DNA of 64,000 bases from Chionis minor. Its lineage: Eukaryota; Chordata; Aves; Charadriiformes; Chionididae. The notes beneath the pieces are model-generated. The model was given only the letters and a program-made list of their open reading frames with translations, was not told where the DNA came from and searched no databases. Positions 38,349-50,700 of the stretch are shown in pieces. Where the stretch lies: positions 434,001 to 498,000 of the forward strand of contig VZSF01001891.1 in the NCBI GenBank assembly GCA_013398295.1, in the 5' to 3' direction. A program made the translations under genes and the position numbers. Every line of letters begins with the position of its first letter. Within the stretch, counting starts at the first letter, position 1.

Positions 38349-38435
38349 TTATCCCCTCCGCGTCGCTGGGGCAGAGTCGACCGGGAACGCTGGGGATTCG
38401 CTTCCTGGAAGAAGAACCTGCTGCGAGGTTGGCAT
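38349..38435 (-). other. Upstream ORF A in the TRPC7 leader (28 codons plus stop)
   Basis: A minus-strand ATG at 38435 opens 28 codons (MPTSQQVLLPGS...) closed by TAA at 38351-38349, before the predicted main start. It lies in the mRNA only if transcription begins upstream of 38435, which is not shown. There is no recognisable product; if present, its likely role is to reduce scanning to the main start. Confidence 0.35.
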
Positions 38436-38730
38436 GTGAGTTGCGTTGTCCTCCCCGTGTTCCCTCCCCCTCTTCCCACGCCGTTGTCCTCCCGTAGGTG
38501 TGGATTTGATGTTGGCTGTCAGTGCGCCTCCTCAGCGGACGGAGCTAGACGAGGGCTCCTGCCCCCTCCCAAGGGCTGCCCCAGAGCAGGCGTGGCGAGA
38601 GAGCCTTCCTGGAGAGGGCAGGGCTGCCTGCAGGCTGCCCGGCGGGGCGGGGGGCTCCGTCGGGGACTCTCCCCCTCACACGCCTCATCCGGCTGTGCCG
38701 CCCCTCCCCTGTGAGTGGTTAGCACCGTTT

Positions 38731-41405
38731 TTCCTCCTCTGCCCTGTACAGGTTGAAAACGTTTTCTGCCTTCCCAAGGAAAGGTTGTCTCTTAGGTGGT
38801 GGCCAAGGAGGGGTGTGTATATATTTGTGGTGGAAGTGGAGGGGGAGAAATAAAACCAATATGCAAAATAATCAGTCAATGCAATCTATCCCCTCTCGTG
38901 CTTGGCAGAGTAGAGGCACCAGAATACCATCTTCAAACTGCACTGGGAGTACTGGTGCACCCTTCTGCACTCTATCCCAAGCAGAAAGAGAAGGCTGTTC
39001 TTCCTGGGACATCACACACCACTTACAACACCCCACCTCCCATGCAGTTCCAGCCACAGAGGGCTCTCCAAGCCCATGACCTTCCCTGTCCTTCCCTGTC
39101 TCTGCAACACCTCTGCCCACCCATTCCTCCTTACCTGGACGTGGAGATCCCAACCACATCACGCACCCCACTGCAACTACCAAATAACACCAGCCCACTG
39201 CACCTGGAGTGTCTCCAGGAGTTTAAGCCTGGAGGAAATTCTCTGCTTGGAGAGGTGACAGAAGGAGGCAGTGGAGGGCTCAGCACATGCAAGAGAATGG
39301 CAGAATGTTGATTTCCCCATGTGTTCTCCCCCCTCCCACCCCCTCAGCACTGGGTGAAGTGAGGGCACTGATTAAGAGAAGATTTTGCACCAACTTTCAG
39401 TCTCACATCTGTGCAGTCAACTTGGCTGAAGATGTTACTTGATGGAAAAACCTGAGGGAAATGATAGGTGCAGGAACTGACCATTTTAGCAGGGACCACT
39501 GAAAGCTTGGTGTGGCTTCTGTAGTGGCACTCTAAGAGCATCCCAGACCACGCCTTTCAGAAACCTTTAAAGACAGCTGGTGCAGGGCTTTCCTCCCACA
39601 TACCCAGGCAGCTAAGTTACCTTCACCAGCCTGAGCTGTACTCACAGCTGTGAGGAGAGTGAGCCTTTTCCTACTAAGAGGTTTTATGACTTGATGAGGG
39701 GGAGAATGTATGAAACTCTATTTTGGGAGGCACCCATACCTGCACCCATACCTGTTTTTACACTGTCTTCCTGTGCTGGTACCTTCTGCCCTTTAAAATA
39801 CACCAACTGCTTTGTTCTTTCCCCCATTTATGGCTTCTTGGAGTTCACTGAGGAAGTCTGGGGGGCCAAGATGGGTAAATATATAAGAAGGATGTGGATG
39901 TTACCAGGCTCCAGGGGGAACAACATTCTGTGGGGAAAGATATCCTGTGAAACAAAAAAGGAAAACAAAAGAAGGGGGGGGGGGGGGAGGGGGGTGTGTG
40001 GAGGGGGGGNGTGTGTGGAGGGGTGGTGAAGAGAGAAGACACTCCACAGCAATACCATATATTCACTGAGGCTGTTGAAATAAGCTTGAAATTACATATT
40101 ACTGCACAGACAGAAATCTTTGCTTTAGGTAGCTAACAGAGCTTGGGGGTAAGAGCAACCTCTCCCTTTTGCTTTTGGACAGCTTTTTCTTCAAGCAAAA
40201 AAAAAAAAGCCTTCCAGGTGTTGTGGTATTTGTCTGGCCCTTCCCCCTACAGGTTTTTATTTTCTGTCATTCAATACTTGTCTGTCACCATAACAAACTA
40301 ATTAAGAATCAAATATGTTTACAGGCCCTTGCATTAAAAGTATTTATTTACATTTCTTTTCTAAGGCTTGGGAATACTTGCAAAAGGTTAATTTATTTAC
40401 TTGGGTTTTTTAATTGGGTTGATGGGAAGTGGGGATTACACAAAACCATCACTTTTAAAATTTATTTTATTCATAGACAGTATTGTCAGGAAATATATCT
40501 ATTTTAGGGTTGAACTTGTGATTGATTTCATTAAACATAACTAATCTTTCTCCCATATATATCTTGGAAAAAAATCGAGGTATTAAATCAATGAACTGAG
40601 TCATTGTGTCTGTAAAGCTGCAACTGTGTCTCCTGATCCTTCTTAGTTCTAACCCCACTGGAAAATATTCACCACTTGTATTTTCATGCAGTTTTTTTTT
40701 CCTAAAAAAAATAAAATACTCAAGCCCCAGAAATATCTAACACTCAGAGTTTTTTAATAGTCTTAATAATAATTTACCCACTTTGTAAATCTGCAACTGA
40801 TAAAATACTGACAGTACTCCCAGTTGTAATTAATTATGTCAGATTAACATATGTGAAGCAAAAGACTAGGGGCTGAGGAATTCTATAGTCTGTTATTATC
40901 AATGCACATTAAAAATATTCAAACTACTGTTGGAGGTATCTGGTAAGGCACATTTCAGAATTAGTGGAAACCCACAACTACAAAACCAAGAAATCTTGCA
41001 CCCGATTCTCTTAAAAGGCATTTATCACAAAGTTCTGAACTTCTACAAGTTGCTTTTCATGTTGATTAGCTTTGCATTTTGCTATTGCAACAGTTTCACA
41101 TGAAAAGAGTGTGCTGAGAAATCTATTTCTAATATTATACAAACCCCTTCTGACTAACGTCTTATTGACTACAGAATTACAGAAAACTTGGTTTTTTCAC
41201 TGCATATCATCAACTGTTTGCATTGTTGTACACTGTACCAAAAATGTCCTTACTTCAGTGGGGGCAAGAACAACTCTTGTATGAAAAAAGAATGCAGTGG
41301 CTCTTGGCTTCATCTCACCTGTGTCTTTAAAATTAAACAAAACACATATTAAGTGTTGCATCCTACCAAAACCAAGTAAGCACACATTCCTCTACTGGAG
41401 CAAGA
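38731..41405. other. Upstream flank of TRPC7, no gene seen
   Basis: Moderately GC-rich near 38.9-39.4 kb, then AT-rich. Open frames in the first part show no recognisable domain. It contains the G-rich tract near 40.0 kb and an A-run near 40.2 kb. Confidence 0.6.
39974..40023 (+). repeat. G-rich low-complexity tract with an unresolved base
   Basis: A run of 14 G is followed by further G-runs and GTGTGTGGAG units; the only N noticed in the window sits at 40010. The unit GTGTGTGGAGGGG appears twice around the N, so the tract length may be wrong in the assembly. Confidence 0.85.
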
Positions 41406-41850
41406 GTGAACGGCCCGATGTCCAAGTGGCGACCAGTGATGAGTGGTGTTCCTCAGGGGTCGGTACTAGGACTGATGCTGTTTAACATCTTTGTTGGTGA
41501 CATGGACAGTGGGACTGAGTGCACCCCCAGCAAGTTTGCCGATGACACCAACCTGTGTGGTGCGGTCGACGCGCTGGAGGGAAGGGAGTGTAGTGATAGG
41601 ACAAGGGGTAATGGTTTTAAACTGAGAGAGAGTAGATTTAGATTAGATATTTGGAAGAAAATCTTTACTGTGAGAATGGCCCAGGTTGCCCAGAGAAGCT
41701 GTGGCTGCCCCATCCCTGGAGGTGTTCAAGGCCAGGTTGGACGGGGCTTGGAGCAACCTGGTCTAGTGGGAGGTGTCCCTGCCCTGGGCAGGGGGTGGAA
41801 CTGGATGATCTTTAAGGTCCATTCCAGCTCTAACCATTCTATGATTCTGT
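41406..41850 (+). mobile_element. CR1 LINE fragment: piece of reverse transcriptase joined to the 3' UTR, internally deleted
   Basis: The plus strand encodes part of a CR1 reverse transcriptase from about 41448, with GVPQGSVLG and the catalytic-site-like FADDTNL, up to about 41583. It then jumps to the CR1 distal region (GGACAAGGGGTAATGGTTTT), then AGCAACCTGGTCTAGTGGGA and the tail CCATTCTATGATTCTGT near 41850. Several hundred bases of the reverse transcriptase that normally lie between are missing, so this copy cannot move. CR1 is the main avian non-LTR retrotransposon; 5' truncation is typical, internal loss less so. Confidence 0.92.
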
Positions 41851-43246
41851 ATCACTTCCTGCCTAGCCAGATAGAACTAGCTGTACCAATGTCCTACCAC
41901 TCATAAGAAGATATAAGCACATAGGCCTATCTTGCATAACCTTTAAAAATTCAAGATGACAATTATAACATATATAGCATGTTTTTCTAATTATTTCTTG
42001 AATGGTACCTACCTGAACCTGCTTTGACCCAAGTACAAAAGGGAAAATAGTGCTTTATATCTTTTATCATCTCATGAATTTTCCATTCTCCAGAGTTATT
42101 GGTTGGGACGACTGGCAGCTTACAAGGGTTTTCTATGAATAATAACCCTGTTGGCTGTACAATCTCATCTAATATCCTTCCATATGAAAAAAGTTAAGTA
42201 AATGCCCAAGTATCCTCAAGTTAGAAAACACAAGTGAAATACATTCTGATTACTCACTGTCTAGTTGTGAACACTTATATTTAAGATTGTTTTATTAACT
42301 TCAGTGATATTTTGTTCTCTTTTAATTGCTTCTCTCACTGACCGAACTACTTCAGGATAACTTTACTAAGACTAGCAGCAATCTACCCCCAACAAAGATA
42401 AATTTGATCATAAATAATTAATATCCCTCAGATAAGGGAAGCAGCAGGGGAAAAAAAGTGATGGGTTGAGTTAAGATACTACCAGCAACAGGATTGGTCT
42501 GACAAGTGCCCATTTCTTTTAACCCATTTTATTTCAAGGACAATTTATATGATAATCAGATCCAGTGCAATTCTTTCCCCATTAAAAGTAAATGATCCTT
42601 ACATGTCAAAAAAGAAGTCTTCTATTAATAAACTGGACAGTTAACACTTGAATCAAAAGAAATGCTGGAATACAAAGGGATGTGTTTAATTTCTTGTAGA
42701 ACCTCATTCTCATTATAGATTAAAGTTATAAATATGGAAAAAATACTTATTTACATGTTCAAAAGCTAGGGAAGTTTACGCTGGAAAGGGAAATTCTAGT
42801 TCTTTCTTTTAATAAACATAACCTATGCCCTTCCTCATATTACAAACTCATTTCCTTCTAAAAATTATGACTAGGTTTTTTCAAGGTCATATTATAGACA
42901 GTGATATTTCTATATGTAACTGCATAAAACATTGTACTTATATTTTTTTGATGCTTATTTTAGCAGCAATAAATGTTCTCTGTACTGTGTGAAACATTAC
43001 CTGTTGTACATCCTTTGCTGCTTATAGAAATGCATATATTTGAGTTTTTACCACTGTTTCCCACCAAACAGTACAGTGCTGAACCTCTGCAAACCTCAGA
43101 TATCACTTTACCAAAAACAAAGTTTCAATTTCTCTGTGTTTGCTTAGACTCTCATTCAACACAACAACTGAATGGATGCTTAACTTTTAAGTGCCCGCTC
43201 AAACCCATACTCATCCACTATATCACTTAGAGTTCATGGTCAAAAC

Positions 43247-43265
43247 CACACGTGTGCGCACACGT
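43247..43265. repeat. Alternating purine-pyrimidine run containing a 16-bp palindrome
   Basis: ACGTGTGCGCACACGT (43250-43265) is perfectly self-complementary, and the 19 bases from 43247 alternate pyrimidine and purine, a pattern that favours left-handed DNA. Confidence 0.7.
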
Positions 43266-44679
43266 CGCTACCACAAATATGAAGAAGAGAGTTTTCCTCT
43301 GTATTGACACCAATTCTTTATGCTCAGAATTCCTGATGCTTCTGCAGGTCAGGATCACATTGGGGTCTGGAAACAACACTTCATTTTGTTTTCGTAAAAC
43401 AGCAGCTGGAGAGATTGCCCTGCAGCTTTGTTAAAGATTTCTGGACAGAACTCTGTGAAAAGCTACATTTACAAATGCCTTGTCGACCCTTACCCTGTAC
43501 CATAGCCTTTCTGTTCTCCAGTTTCATCACTTCTTCCCAAACTTTACCAAAACTTTCTAGAGCATTTCTAGTTTTCTTTACCTTATTTCTATTTTTGAAG
43601 TGTTTGATTATTTTTTCTTCCCATCTTTTCTGCATCTAAACCATTGCTGCCTCTCTCCTGAGGGTACAGGTTAGGCATGAGTTGCCAGATGGCTACTCTT
43701 ACACTTGAGCATATATTAATTTAGCCTCAGACTCTTCCCATTTCCCTTTTGAATCGTTTCCCTCTGCTGTCTTTTTTAATCAGATTTTATGCAACATTTC
43801 CTGCACGCTTCCCAAATACCTTTGGTTACAAACCCCATGGCCATTTTTCCCCATGATACCTTCTCTTTCTGGACCCCACCTTAACAGCATTTAAAAGTCA
43901 GAGCATACATCTTAGTCTCACAATGATTTCCCTTCTTAACATTTCAACTAATGTGTCCTGAATCATTTTTATCTCAATTTAATATTACTCCCTACAGGAG
44001 CATCATATAACAGGACAAATCTGGAAGGATTATTCAAGCACATTTTTTCTTGAGGAAAGAAGATATGGAAACTGAGGAGCAATTAGAGAATACCTGCCTC
44101 AGATACAAAAAATAAACACTTATTTTGTGTCCAGGTACAGTTAATCATCTGTTTCACTAGTTTATCTCCCTCTCAGACCTTCTCAGGTTTTTTTGTCTCA
44201 TTCTGTTTATTTTTTTGTTCCTCTGCTCACAGTACTGTAAATTGTCATAATTTCAAGGAAAAAAGATTTCATTCCAATTCCATAGTCAAGAACTTCTACA
44301 TCTATTAATGTCAAATCTTCCTCTGCTCTGTGAAATGAAATAACTACCTATGGGAAAATAACTTCACAAGGTACAAAACTGCATACAATTGTGTGATTAC
44401 TACAGAGAGAATTCACAGTAATCATGTGATTTTCTCATATTTTTATTTCCTTACAAGTATTCCCATATTACTGGGACAAGATTATTGACAAGACTCTTCC
44501 CTAATACATTGTACACACAGAAAAATTGACATAAGAACTATTGCTATTTCATTTTCATGAGTATTAATGCACACAATGAACAGCTGAAATAAGAACCCTG
44601 AAAAAAGAAGAATGGATTTTTTGTTGTTAGAAGTAAAAAAACCCCGCACCTCTATATACTGAGGTGTTTGGGTTTTTTT

Positions 44680-44703
44680 GGGGGGGTGGGGGGGAAGAGG
44701 GGT
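44680..44703 (+). repeat. T/G homopolymer tract
   Basis: T7 is followed by G-runs of seven or more interrupted by a single T, then AAGAGGGG. Low complexity and prone to sequencing length errors. Confidence 0.7.
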
Positions 44704-47700
44704 AGGAAGACTTAAAATAAAGCTAAATATTCAGCGTAAGAATCAGAACATAATGGGAAATTCTCCTTTTAGAAATAGATTTCTTGTGAAAAAAAATAGA
44801 AAATTACAAATATCACAACTGACTTTTTACATGTCATTATAGGTGAAAAGAGACTTCTTTTTTCTATAGTAGTAAGATACTTTATACCTACTTTCACTAT
44901 CTGATTCTAGAGTGCAATCTGTAAATATGACATCATTTTAAAGTGGAAAAATGAAAAATACCAATGTTATAATATATTTTTAGATCAAATGTTTAAACAT
45001 GTTTTAAAGAAATGGCCACTCCGTGGAAAATGTTCTGTCCACACTAAGTTTTCGGTTCTGGTCCAACGTTGAGCACAGAAATGTTCTTTGACTTTTCAGC
45101 CCCTCAGAAACATGCTCTGTTCCTCACCTTTTCAAAACACTGTATTTTTGATGCCTCTTAGGGGGTGAACACAAACTCTCCCAATGACTGTCCAGACCCT
45201 CAGTTGTGCCATGCTTATCCTGTAGGCATCCAAAACAATCAGAGGTTGAACAGGTATGATGTCAAAGCTGTTTTTCTCCTCTCCCATTTTTCATCAGGGG
45301 TAATTTGCAGTAGCTTAGTGCTGTGGAGTAGGTAAAACTAGCTCTAAACTCCCACAGGGTCTGTCACCAAGGCCAAAAAGCAAGAGGACACAAGTCCTCC
45401 TTATGGCCAGTGTGGCACTGATGAGCCTCTTGTGCAGAGACAAGATCCCGAGAGCCTGGAGACACCTGCACTTCAAAATTTCTCTCTTTCACAGGGGAAA
45501 TGAGATAACGCTTTGGGGTAGCTTTTCAATTTCTTAAAGTATTTGCTGAAGACAGGAAACCAAACCAAGATTAACTGTGTTTCTCTAAAAGATTTTCCAC
45601 CTAAACATTTGTGCACTGGAAGCCATACACAATGTAGGACAGATAATGATCTGCTTCATTCAATCTTACCCTAATTCAGAAAAGCCTGAAGTAATACCAC
45701 AGGCTGTAAAATGAAAAAGCTTAGCCCTTAAAATCAGGGGTTCCATTAGGTTTTCACTTGCAAATGCAGAGGTTTCAGGCTGTACTGATCACAGCTAAGT
45801 TAGTACACTTTCACACCAATTCTGTGAACTTTTGTAGTTAGCAGCTTGCGTGTCCTAAAGCATCCTGCTGTGTCGTGCACCTGAAAGACATAATCTGAAA
45901 ATACTGTTCTGAATCTGGCTTGGTTTTGGCCTTTCTTACTCTCTGGAGCATTGTTGTAAACAGTGTTATCACCAGACCAAGCTTGTCTAAAGCACATCCG
46001 CTTATGGATGCTGATGTGATGCCAATGCTCTCAGTTATCAGCTAAAGCAAGCTAGCTGAAGGTGAACTTTCCAGCAGTACTTAAAAGACTTTTAATCTTT
46101 AAAAAAAAAAAGCTATTTCAGAAACCAGAAAGTTGTTAGAAACTTATCCAAGACTGCCAGTAACAATTTCATACAGGAGACTGAAGTCTCCCTCAGCAAC
46201 CTCTAGAGTCAACAGGTACAAAGACTCAGATCTTTGGTAGGCAGATCCACCACTAAAATCTGATGACAGAAAGATTTATTAAGTGCACCAAATTTAGCCT
46301 GGAGAAATCCCATGTATTTTCCAAAGTGTTTGACAAAATATATCTACTCATTGATTGAGCAAAAGAGAAAATTGGCAAAGATGCCAGCTTGGTTCACAAA
46401 ACCACTAGCAAATTCCTTATCCTCAGTATGTTGAATGAAGTCAACAGACTCCAGGCACTGTATTTATTTAATTCGTTCCTTCTGTCTTTTATCTTCCATC
46501 CCAAATGCTTTCATCTCTAATAATTTTTCTTTCCTTAAAATAAAATCCAAGAAAGAAGGGTTCTTCCATATAGCATTGTATCATGTTCAGCACGTAGCTT
46601 AGATTTGTGGATCCCTCACCTTATTCTGCATTTTCAGCATAGAAGAGATGAAGAAATAAAATCTGAAACAACACAGCCCTTCTGGTGAGACCCTGTCAAT
46701 GTCCTTCCACATCGGCTTTGTCAAGTTCACATGTGAATGTTGTGAGAACAGGAGATAAGAAACGCATCATCAGGCCCCAAGAGCTTCATCAGCTTCCCCA
46801 AGAAGTTATAACATAGTTTGTCTTTGGCATCCTTCTCAGCTTTTGTAGTTTAAAACAAAACAAACAAACAAAAAACCCAAAAAAACCTTTTGTGTGTGTG
46901 TCACCTAGCTTCTTTTAATAAAATCTATGCTAATGTCATCGCTGTTGTGCTATGAAATGTGACTGGTATACTAGAATCTCAAAAAACCCCAACTGTCAGT
47001 AGGATTCTAAAGTCTCCCCCAATTTGATACTTGCATAAAACAAACATAATAGTAATAAAAATATAGGCCAAAGCGGAACCTGCCTGTGGTTGAATCCCAC
47101 CAAAGGTGGGAAATTTCCTGCTCCTGGTAAATACAAAAGGGAAATTTGGGGAAGGGCTCCAAGTCCACCAGGTGTCCTCACTAAAAAGATCACTTTGTCA
47201 CCAATACTACCAGCTTGCCCTCACATTGGTGCTAAAAAGGAATTGGTAGTCTATACATGGTACTGAAGGCAGAACCTGCGACAAATCCCAGGATAAACTG
47301 GATGAATAAAATATTTTTCAAAACTTGAGAAAATTCGGATTAATCTGTGCTATTATGGAGTGAACAAAGAGCGTTGCCTTCTGTAAGCCTTCACTTATGT
47401 GTATATCAAGGTGGTGGTGATAGGGGGGCTGAGAATCTCAGTCTTGTTGAAAAACAATTTCAAAACATCTGAAATACTTAAGTAAAGGGTGGCAGTTCAG
47501 GGAAAGAATAAAAAATAATCAGAAATATATTTGGGATTACTCAAAATCCGAGGATTTATTTCATGCAACAGTTATCCTCTAAAGGGCAAATATTTGGGCA
47601 TCTTTTTGTCAACGGTCAGAAATTGTTTGCAGAAAATAGACAGGCTCTATGCCTTCCAAAATACTTCAGTAAAGAATATCCATGTCATGACTGCTAGACT

Positions 47701-47747
47701 GTAAGCTGCAGACGTGCCTAACAAGTCCTTACCTTCAGTGATTAAAA

Positions 47748-47763
47748 ATATATATATATATAT
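47748..47763. repeat. TA dinucleotide microsatellite
   Basis: Eight AT units in a row between AAAA and CAGCC. Confidence 0.85.
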
Positions 47764-50700
47764 CAGCCTGAGAGACATTTTAAATAGATAGATATCTTTC
47801 TGGGTGTATTTCTCAATTCAGCAAAGTCTATTTTTCTTCCAAGAACAAGTTTATTTGTCCAGTGAGATATCTCATATCTGTCTGAAAAACACCCTCACAA
47901 GGCAGGTGTTACATAAACATTTATCTGGAGACCAATTTAAATAGCTATCAGTATTAGATACATGATAGCTGGCTTCCAACATTAAATTCTATTATATGTT
48001 GTAAGTGAAATACTACAGATAATAAATTCACATCAGATCTCTTTTTGAAGGCTACGAGTCAATTACTTGCCTTTCTTAAGCACTTATTTCTAGTTTGGCT
48101 ACTGACTTTGCTTCCTCAGTGTTGGATAAGAGAAACTCAAGAAAGGAATAGAGCTCTTCTTCCTTTACCTCATCTTTTGTACTGTACACCAATACTTAAA
48201 TGAGATGACATTTCTCTTATCACTCTCAGTGCAGCCCCTGCTAAGTGAAGTGAGCTCAGAGATAGGAGTTTTAAGATTCCAGCGAGTTTCGATATTTGGA
48301 TTAAAAAGTTGCACTCCTAATCACAGCATGTTTCCCCTACCCGTTGCAAACCAGGACTGCATCCAGCGATGCTATGCCCTGTAGTATTGATATTCCCATC
48401 TCTATTTCTCTCTCATCAGTCGTGGTTTCATCATGGATTCAGTACAGGCAATGTGCAGAATGAACTTGAAGCACTTATCCCAGTGTGCCACAGGATACTG
48501 TCAGAGATGGGAAGCATCAGACTTGGCACAGGGAGTTATTTAACTCTACCGTAACAGTTCAGAAACTATGCTGCACACCTCTACTCAGGAGTATTAAATA
48601 TGAAATTCTACACTTCTTAAAGCTCACGGTCATGAGTAGCCAGCCACACATTGCTATCACAGGGGGTCTTGTTTGGTACGCAAGCAAGTCGAAGACAAAA
48701 CAGCCTCTTAGCATCTATTTAGCAACCTGGGGGCGAAGGGGTTAAATACCGTGCAAATTCCTTCAGCACCATTTCAACAGGGGACCAACGTAATCCAACT
48801 AGTATTGCTAGGCCAGGGCATGAATTGCAGTAAATCAATGTGTATGCCAATTGACTTCAAATAAGTTTCTATGCCATTGCATTTACTAGCCCGATGTACT
48901 TTGTTTTCTTCATGTGCCTAGAGCACATATTTCTTGCTGTTTACTATTCTGGAAAATGAGCTTTGCAAATGACCCCCCTCAGAGCATTTGAAATACACTT
49001 TATTTTAAAGGCAGCAGCATTTGAGCATCCTTGAAACTGCATGCTTTGTTTCATGATAAAAACAAAATGTCAATACTGTCACCTTTGAGAGTCAGGCAAA
49101 ACAGGTCTTTCATTCCACCATGTCAAGTACAGCTGTAATTCACTTAATGTTATACTTGCCATGCTCCTATTTTGCAAGGAAGGATGCAAGAAAATCAGAT
49201 TTATGAATGACAGAGACAGATCATTCCTGCTATATTATCACAAGAAAATGGTAAAAACATTACATACCTATCAAAAAATGATGAAAGATTTGGAAATCTC
49301 TCTGGCCTTTCACTTTCTGGATTTCATGTCATATCTTTCGTGAACCTAACTGGTATGATAAATACTTCATGCTTATACTCTGAATTTAATCTATGTAATA
49401 ATCAACTGTGACATTTAAGAATCCTGCATGAGGTGACTGAGCTTTGAGTAACTTTGTCTCCATTGTTGATAGGTAAAAATTATGCAAATATTTTGAACAA
49501 AAGAGGATTGACTATCACACTAAAAAAAATTTCAAACATCATTACTAAAGTGTATTGTATGCTGAGTATAAGGCAATATACAATATCACACACTGAGCCC
49601 AGAACAGTAATTCTTTCCAGAACACATCTGTGGTTAATTAATATCTCTGCTACATATCGCCTTCCCTGCCCTTCAGAAAGGGATGGTTCCAGCTAAAGGA
49701 CATAGATAGGAGAACATTTTCTTCTTTTTTAACTAGACATTTGTTTGGGGGAAAAAATGTGATCATTGCAACAGTGGTGAAAAGCAGGTTCCCTCTGTCC
49801 CTACTTATTTTCCTTTTTTATGCCGTTCAGCTTGGACTCAGAGATCAGATACACTATTTATTCTTCAAACAGTGCCAGAGCTACACAAGTAGGTTAGCAG
49901 ACTGATGCATGTGTGGTAGGTAATAGAAGAGAAAAATGAAAGAAGATTCCTTTTACTCAAACATAGGTCAGGCAGATGACAGTCTGACAACGTATGCATC
50001 AGTTTGCCGGTACAAACTTTTGAAATGGCAGATTTTTAATTTTCAGTCATGGCTTTTAGACAATTTGGTTTATGGTCCTCTAACTTGTGTTGTTTTGACT
50101 ATATATGAGCCTTCTCATTAGACCCCAGGTTTTAATATCTTTGCAAATTAAAGCAATGAGCCCAAAGAGTGAAATGTGTAGTCACACATACTCCATGCTC
50201 ACATTGGTCTACTTAATCCTGTGTTGATGTGCTAGCCTGGGAGCATCCTTATGCCATGTATTCTTTTCAAAAACCTTCAGATCACATTTTAAGCAGGTTT
50301 TGTCTCTTTCCTTTGTACTTACAAACAAATGCTCTCCTGACAAGCCCATGCCTGTTCCTTAGGAAGAACAGGGAGAACAGCTGTGGTAAGAATCCCCCTT
50401 TCCTCCCCTGACTGCGTTGCTGCACAGTTCATCCTCATTAATGCGAATAGGCCACTTACCCGTTAGAGTTTGCCTCCCTCTTCTATTTACTGTTCAAGAC
50501 AAGCAAGCAAGACAAGCTATGAATGATGAGGTTTAATTAAGTTGCAACTCCATTAACTGAGAACCTCCAGGAATTAACCAGCCATCATTCACCCGCGGCA
50601 GGTCATCCTTCCTTCTGTCTTTTCCACCTAGTGAAAGGAACTTCCATTGACCCCTCACAACTCAGCTTGAGGTTTGCTTGAGAAGCTTGCTGCCAGACCA

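Larger units (their letters stand above)
1..38420 (-). other. TRPC7: TRPC7 gene, 5' portion (exons 1-3 and introns; continues past left edge)
   Basis: TRPC7 is a plasma-membrane non-selective cation channel that passes calcium and is opened by diacylglycerol after phospholipase C-coupled receptor signalling; it forms homotetramers or mixes with TRPC3 and TRPC6. Seen here: a CpG-island first exon, a 778-bp exon 2 and a 183-bp exon 3, all in order on the minus strand with GT-AG borders and compatible reading phase. They give 321 residues of a protein that is about 860 residues in vertebrates. The remaining exons (linker end, six membrane helices, pore, TRP box, coiled coil) must lie left of position 1. 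The right-hand limit given is a placeholder because the transcription start is not visible. Confidence 0.93.
38144..38420 (-). other. TRPC7: TRPC7 exon 1 (5' leader plus first two bases of the start codon; 5' end unknown)
   Basis: Exon 2 starts with a lone G followed by TTG AGA AAC, which is codon 2 onward of TRPC7, so exon 1 should end in AT if Met1 is used. Inside the CpG island the minus strand reads CGCGCACAT then GTAAGC, with the exon ending at 38144 and the donor at 38143-38138. This is the only such junction I noticed in the island. The context of the joined ATG is weak (C at -3, T at +4). Three short upstream AUG reading frames lie between 38435 and 38170. No TATA box is evident. The donor is a prediction from sequence and phase only; the 5' limit is arbitrary. 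Confidence 0.66.
37950..38730. promoter_or_regulatory. TRPC7: CpG island over the TRPC7 promoter and first exon
   Basis: This is the only long CpG-dense, GC-rich block in the window; it stands out sharply against AT-rich flanks on both sides. It contains GC-box-like runs (GGGGCGGG near 38284 and GGCGGGGCGGGGGG near 38641) and no obvious TATA element. It surrounds the predicted exon 1 donor at 38143. CpG-island promoters are often bidirectional, and a donor-like GTGAGT on the plus strand at 38436 leaves room for a divergent transcript. The borders are estimated by eye. Confidence 0.85.

Noticed and set aside
37961..38479. 172-codon open frame on the minus strand through the CpG island
   Set aside because: It opens with GTG, has no ATG before the exon 1 junction, and is rich in R, P and A as any frame in CpG-island DNA would be. 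After splicing to exon 2 it would stop within seven codons.
38146..38853. Several overlapping plus-strand open frames at the CpG island
   Set aside because: These are composition-driven frames without a recognisable domain. They overlap in different frames and none has convincing start or splice context as coding sequence.
47085..47105. GGTTGAATCCCACC resembling a tRNA B-box
   Set aside because: It lacks the C of GGTTCGAATCC and no A-box, acceptor stem or anticodon arm lies at the right spacing.
46996..47193. 65-codon minus-strand frame with a hydrophobic segment
   Set aside because: No family recognised, no flanking splice sites of note, and no support beyond length; similar frames occur throughout AT-rich introns.
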